Assembly: GCA_963715405.1 (NCBI GenBank)
Contig: OY970239.1
Location: 372,001-436,000 of the forward strand
DNA length: 64,000 bases
Direction of reading: 5' to 3'
From: JALZKA01 sp963715405
GTDB lineage: Bacteria; Actinomycetota; Thermoleophilia; Solirubrobacterales; 70-9
Numbering within the stretch: the stretch's first letter is position 1; every line of letters begins with the position of its first letter. The notes beneath the pieces are model-generated. The model saw only the letters and a list, made by a program, of their open reading frames with translations, ran no database searches and was not told the origin of the DNA. The translations under genes were made by a program, and so were the position numbers. Of the stretch, positions 61,704 through 64,000 are shown piece after piece.

Positions 61704-62683
61704 CCGGTGCGCACGAGCTCGCGATCGAGGCAGAGGGCCTCGTAAAGGCCTTCGGCGAGACGCAGGCCGTCGACGGCGTTGATCTCTCCGTGCGCAAGGG
61801 CGCCGTGTACGGGATGCTCGGGCCGAACGGGGCGGGCAAGACGACGACGATCCGCATGCTCGCGACGCTCCTTCGCCCAGACTCGGGCACGGCTCGTGTC
61901 CTTGGGCACGACATCGTCAAAGAGGCGGATTCGGTCAGGGCTTCCGTAAGCCTTACCGGCCAGCTGGCGTCTGTGGACGAGGATTTGACGGGCCGCGAGA
62001 ACCTCATCCTGATCGGGCGCCTGCTCGGCCTCAAGCGTTTCGACGTCAAAGCTCGGGCGGACGAGCTCCTCGATGCATTCGGCCTCCTCGATGCGTCAAG
62101 CCGCCTCGTCAAGAACTACTCAGGCGGGATGCGCCGGCGGCTCGACCTGGCGGCGTCGATCGTGGTCACGCCCGAGCTGATGTTCCTCGACGAGCCGACC
62201 ACCGGTCTCGACCCGCGCTCCCGGAATCAGGTTTGGGGGATCATCCGGGCTCTGGCCGAAGAGGGTGCGACGATCCTTCTCTGCACGCAGTATTTGGATG
62301 AGGCAGACCAGCTCGCCGAGGGGATCGCCGTGATCGACCATGGAAAGGTGATCGCGGAAGGCACCCCCTCCCAGCTCAAGGCCTCGGTCGGTTCGGGCAC
62401 GCTTCACGTCAGGCTGTTGGAGGCAGATCAGCGCTCCGAAGCGGCCAAGATCCTCGGGCGCGAGCTTTCAGCGGTCAAGCTCGAGTCCGATCCCGCCGCT
62501 CTTTCCGCCGCATGCGACGACGCGGATCGTGGCGCCGAAGCGGTGGCCGAGCTGGGTCGCCGGGGAATCGCGATCGCCGGCTTCTCGCTCGGGCAGCCCA
62601 GCCTGGACGAGGTGTTCCTGGCGCTGACCGGGCGGCCGGCCGAGGCGGACGAGCCGAGCGCGGAGGAGGTCGAAGCGGCATGA
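61700..62683 (+). CDS. DrrA-like ABC exporter ATP-binding protein
   Basis: 327 residues. AVYGMLGPNGAGKTTTIRML, NYSGGMRRRLDLAASIVVTP, LMFLDEPTTGLDPRSRNQVW and LLCTQYLDEADQLAEGIAVI give Walker A, signature, Walker B and H-loop region (here Q in place of the usual H: CTQYLDEAD, as is normal in DrrA). The C-terminal SLGQPSLDEVFLALTGRPAE is the DrrA tail. With the next gene it forms a daunorubicin-resistance type exporter for a hydrophobic compound. Start overlaps the regulator stop (ATGA). Confidence 0.9.
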   Translation: MTGAHELAIEAEGLVKAFGETQAVDGVDLSVRKGAVYGMLGPNGAGKTTTIRMLATLLRPDSGTARVLGHDIVKEADSVRASVSLTGQLASVDEDLTGRENLILIGRLLGLKRFDVKARADELLDAFGLLDASSRLVKNYSGGMRRRLDLAASIVVTPELMFLDEPTTGLDPRSRNQVWGIIRALAEEGATILLCTQYLDEADQLAEGIAVIDHGKVIAEGTPSQLKASVGSGTLHVRLLEADQRSEAAKILGRELSAVKLESDPAALSAACDDADRGAEAVAELGRRGIAIAGFSLGQPSLDEVFLALTGRPAEADEPSAEEVEAA

Positions 62684-63525
62684 GCGAGACTCAAAGCACA
62701 TACCGGCCTGCCGACGGCCTCGAGGAGCAGGCGATCCGCAAGGCGCTCTCCTCAGCGCCCAGACCGGCTCGGCCCAGCCCGATCTCCGCGATCCTCACTT
62801 TCGGCTGGCGGGGGATCCTGAAGATCAAGCACGTGCCGGAGCAGCTGATCGACGCAACGATGACCCCGGTCCTCTTCACGCTCATGTTCACCTACATGTA
62901 CGGCGGGGCGATCTCGGGCTCGACCGGCGAGTACCTCCAGTTCATCCTGCCCGGCATTCTCATGATGTCGGTCGTCTTCACGACCGTTTACTCCGGCGTC
63001 GCCCTCAACACCGATCTCACAAAGGGCGTCGTCGACCGCTTCCGCTCGCTGCCGATCTGGCGGCCGGCACCGCTCGTGGGAGCCGTTCTCGGCGACAGCG
63101 TCCGCTACCTGGTGGCGGGCACCGTCGTGATCATCGTCGGTGCGATCCTCGGCTACAGGCCCGGCGGCGGGTGGGACGGCGTCCTGGCTGCGCTTGCGCT
63201 CACGATCACCTTTTCGTTCGCCCTCGCGTGGGTCTTTACGACACTCGGCTTGATCATGCGATCGCCGAACGCGGTCATGAACACGGGCTTCATGGCTCTC
63301 TTTCCGCTCACGTTCCTCTCGAACGCGTTCGTTCCGCCCGAGACGCTGCCTGCCGGGCTCGAGGCGTTCGTCGAGGTCAACCCGATCTCGTGGGTGGTGA
63401 CCGCTAACCGTGGGCTCATGGGCGGAACGGCGGAGGCAGGCGACATCCTGCTCGTCCTCGCCTCTGCGGTCGTCCTCACGGCCGTCTTCGTGCCGCTCAC
63501 CTCGCGGCTCTATCGGAAGAAGTAG
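62680..63525 (+). CDS. DrrB-like ABC-2 type permease
   Basis: 281 residues from ATG 62680, overlapping the ATPase stop. ATMTPVLFTLMFTYMYGGAI, LQFILPGILMMSVVFTTVYS and GVALNTDLTKGVVDRFRSLP (the loop typical of ABC-2 permeases), then LTFLSNAFVPPETLPAGLEA and FVEVNPISWVVTANRGLMGG are the family's landmarks; six helices in all. It is the membrane part of the exporter. Regulation by the HxlR/SCP2 protein encoded first in the operon is likely. Confidence 0.9.
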   Translation: MSETQSTYRPADGLEEQAIRKALSSAPRPARPSPISAILTFGWRGILKIKHVPEQLIDATMTPVLFTLMFTYMYGGAISGSTGEYLQFILPGILMMSVVFTTVYSGVALNTDLTKGVVDRFRSLPIWRPAPLVGAVLGDSVRYLVAGTVVIIVGAILGYRPGGGWDGVLAALALTITFSFALAWVFTTLGLIMRSPNAVMNTGFMALFPLTFLSNAFVPPETLPAGLEAFVEVNPISWVVTANRGLMGGTAEAGDILLVLASAVVLTAVFVPLTSRLYRKK

Positions 63526-63606
63526 TCCTCGCATTGCCCCGGCGCATAAAGCGGTGTCCGCGGGGCAGCAGCCTGTAGTAAGCCCGTTTTCGAAGAGGAG
63601 GACTCG

Positions 63607-64000
63607 ATGGGGTCTCGTGATACCACCGTGCCGGCCGACGCTCGGCAAGGCGACCAATCGCTCGCAGAGCTCATGCGAAAGCTCTCGGAACAGGGCTCGG
63701 AGCTGGCACGGCTCGAGGTCGAGCTCGCCAAGGCCGAGATGGCGCAGAAGGGCAAGCGCCTTGGCATCGGCGCTGGCGCTTTCGGCGCCGCGGGCGTGGT
63801 CGCGCTCTACGCCGTCGGCGCGCTGACCGCAACGCTCATCCTCGTCCTCGCGGAATTCCTCGACCCGTGGCTGGCAGCGCTGATCGTCACCGTCGCCTAC
63901 CTGGCGATCGCGGGCGTTCTGGCGCTGACCGGAAAGAAGCAGGTCGACGAGGGAACGCCGCCTGTGCCCGAGCGGGCGATCGAAAGCTCGAAGCAAGACG
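63607..64000 (+). CDS. Phage holin superfamily III/DUF1469-like membrane protein (cut by window end)
   Basis: At least 131 residues from ATG 63607, with GAAGAGGA just before it; the frame is still open at the edge. LAELMRKLSEQGSELARLEV and ELAKAEMAQKGKRLGIGAGA form the amphipathic start, then AAGVVALYAVGALTATLILV and AALIVTVAYLAIAGVLALTG are two helices. This is the pattern of DUF1469 proteins, which are named for holins but are common chromosomal membrane proteins of unknown role. The last residues seen are KQVDEGTPPVPERAIESSKQ. Confidence 0.75.
   Translation, partial: MGSRDTTVPADARQGDQSLAELMRKLSEQGSELARLEVELAKAEMAQKGKRLGIGAGAFGAAGVVALYAVGALTATLILVLAEFLDPWLAALIVTVAYLAIAGVLALTGKKQVDEGTPPVPERAIESSKQD

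Overview
The window is about 64 kb of a high-G+C actinobacterial chromosome, most likely class Thermoleophilia (Solirubrobacterales-like) and probably from an environmental assembly. The clues are an actinobacterial-type integration host factor, an F420-type luciferase-like oxidoreductase, a BTAD regulator, Mce-type MlaE/MlaF genes, many GTG/TTG starts, and a secreted protein of a kind I associate with Thermoleophilia. No rRNA, CRISPR array, insertion sequence or replication origin was seen.

Layout. (1) 1-11.5 kb: lipid-transport ABC genes (MlaE, MlaF), a large MMPL/RND transporter, a TlpA-like protein, a B3/B4-domain protein, membrane proteins, an integration host factor, an alpha-oxoamine synthase diverging from a GNAT-like protein, and an AlkA-type glycosylase. 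Almost every gene here is split by frameshifts although the protein sequence continues in another frame. Dense indel sequencing error is the simplest explanation, because genes after about 11.6 kb are mostly intact. (2) 11.6-20.6 kb: a flavin oxidoreductase, DUF1059, a BTAD regulator, a secreted protein, tRNA-Ser(GGA), a membrane protein coupled to a sulfatase, a TrpB2 remnant, a cupin, a lipoprotein, YtoQ, a glutaredoxin-like protein and a LURP-one-like protein. (3) 20.6-33.7 kb: a putative genomic island that starts at an intact tRNA-Ser(CGA) and ends at a second copy of the 3' half of that tRNA. Cargo includes two sulfotransferases, an epimerase, a double-headed glycosyltransferase, RTX-like, beta-propeller and ELWxxDGT secreted repeat proteins, and a DUF899 protein. 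No integrase was recognised. (4) 33.7-41.9 kb: small housekeeping or stress genes, then an EfeO-EfeU iron uptake pair with paired 14-bp TTAGG-N4-CCTAA sites upstream of each gene. (5) 41.9-47.9 kb: a complete oligopeptide ABC importer operon on the minus strand. (6) 47.9-64 kb: an SDR, an AbiEi/DUF559-type gene flanked by hairpin repeats, an alcohol dehydrogenase, CsaA, a glycosidase-like protein, a homocysteine methyltransferase, an acyltransferase, a ferritin-like protein, EttA, an FKBP isomerase, an HxlR regulator coupled to a DrrAB-like exporter, and a truncated holin-like gene.

Three repeat families stand out. Family A is an exactly 45-nt hairpin with a conserved loop: four copies, all on the same strand, two of them bracketing the AbiEi/DUF559 gene. 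Family B is a single or double hairpin: five copies, all inside the putative island. Family C is a 36-nt near-perfect palindrome with two copies. Together with the tRNA-bounded island these are the best candidates for undescribed biology here.
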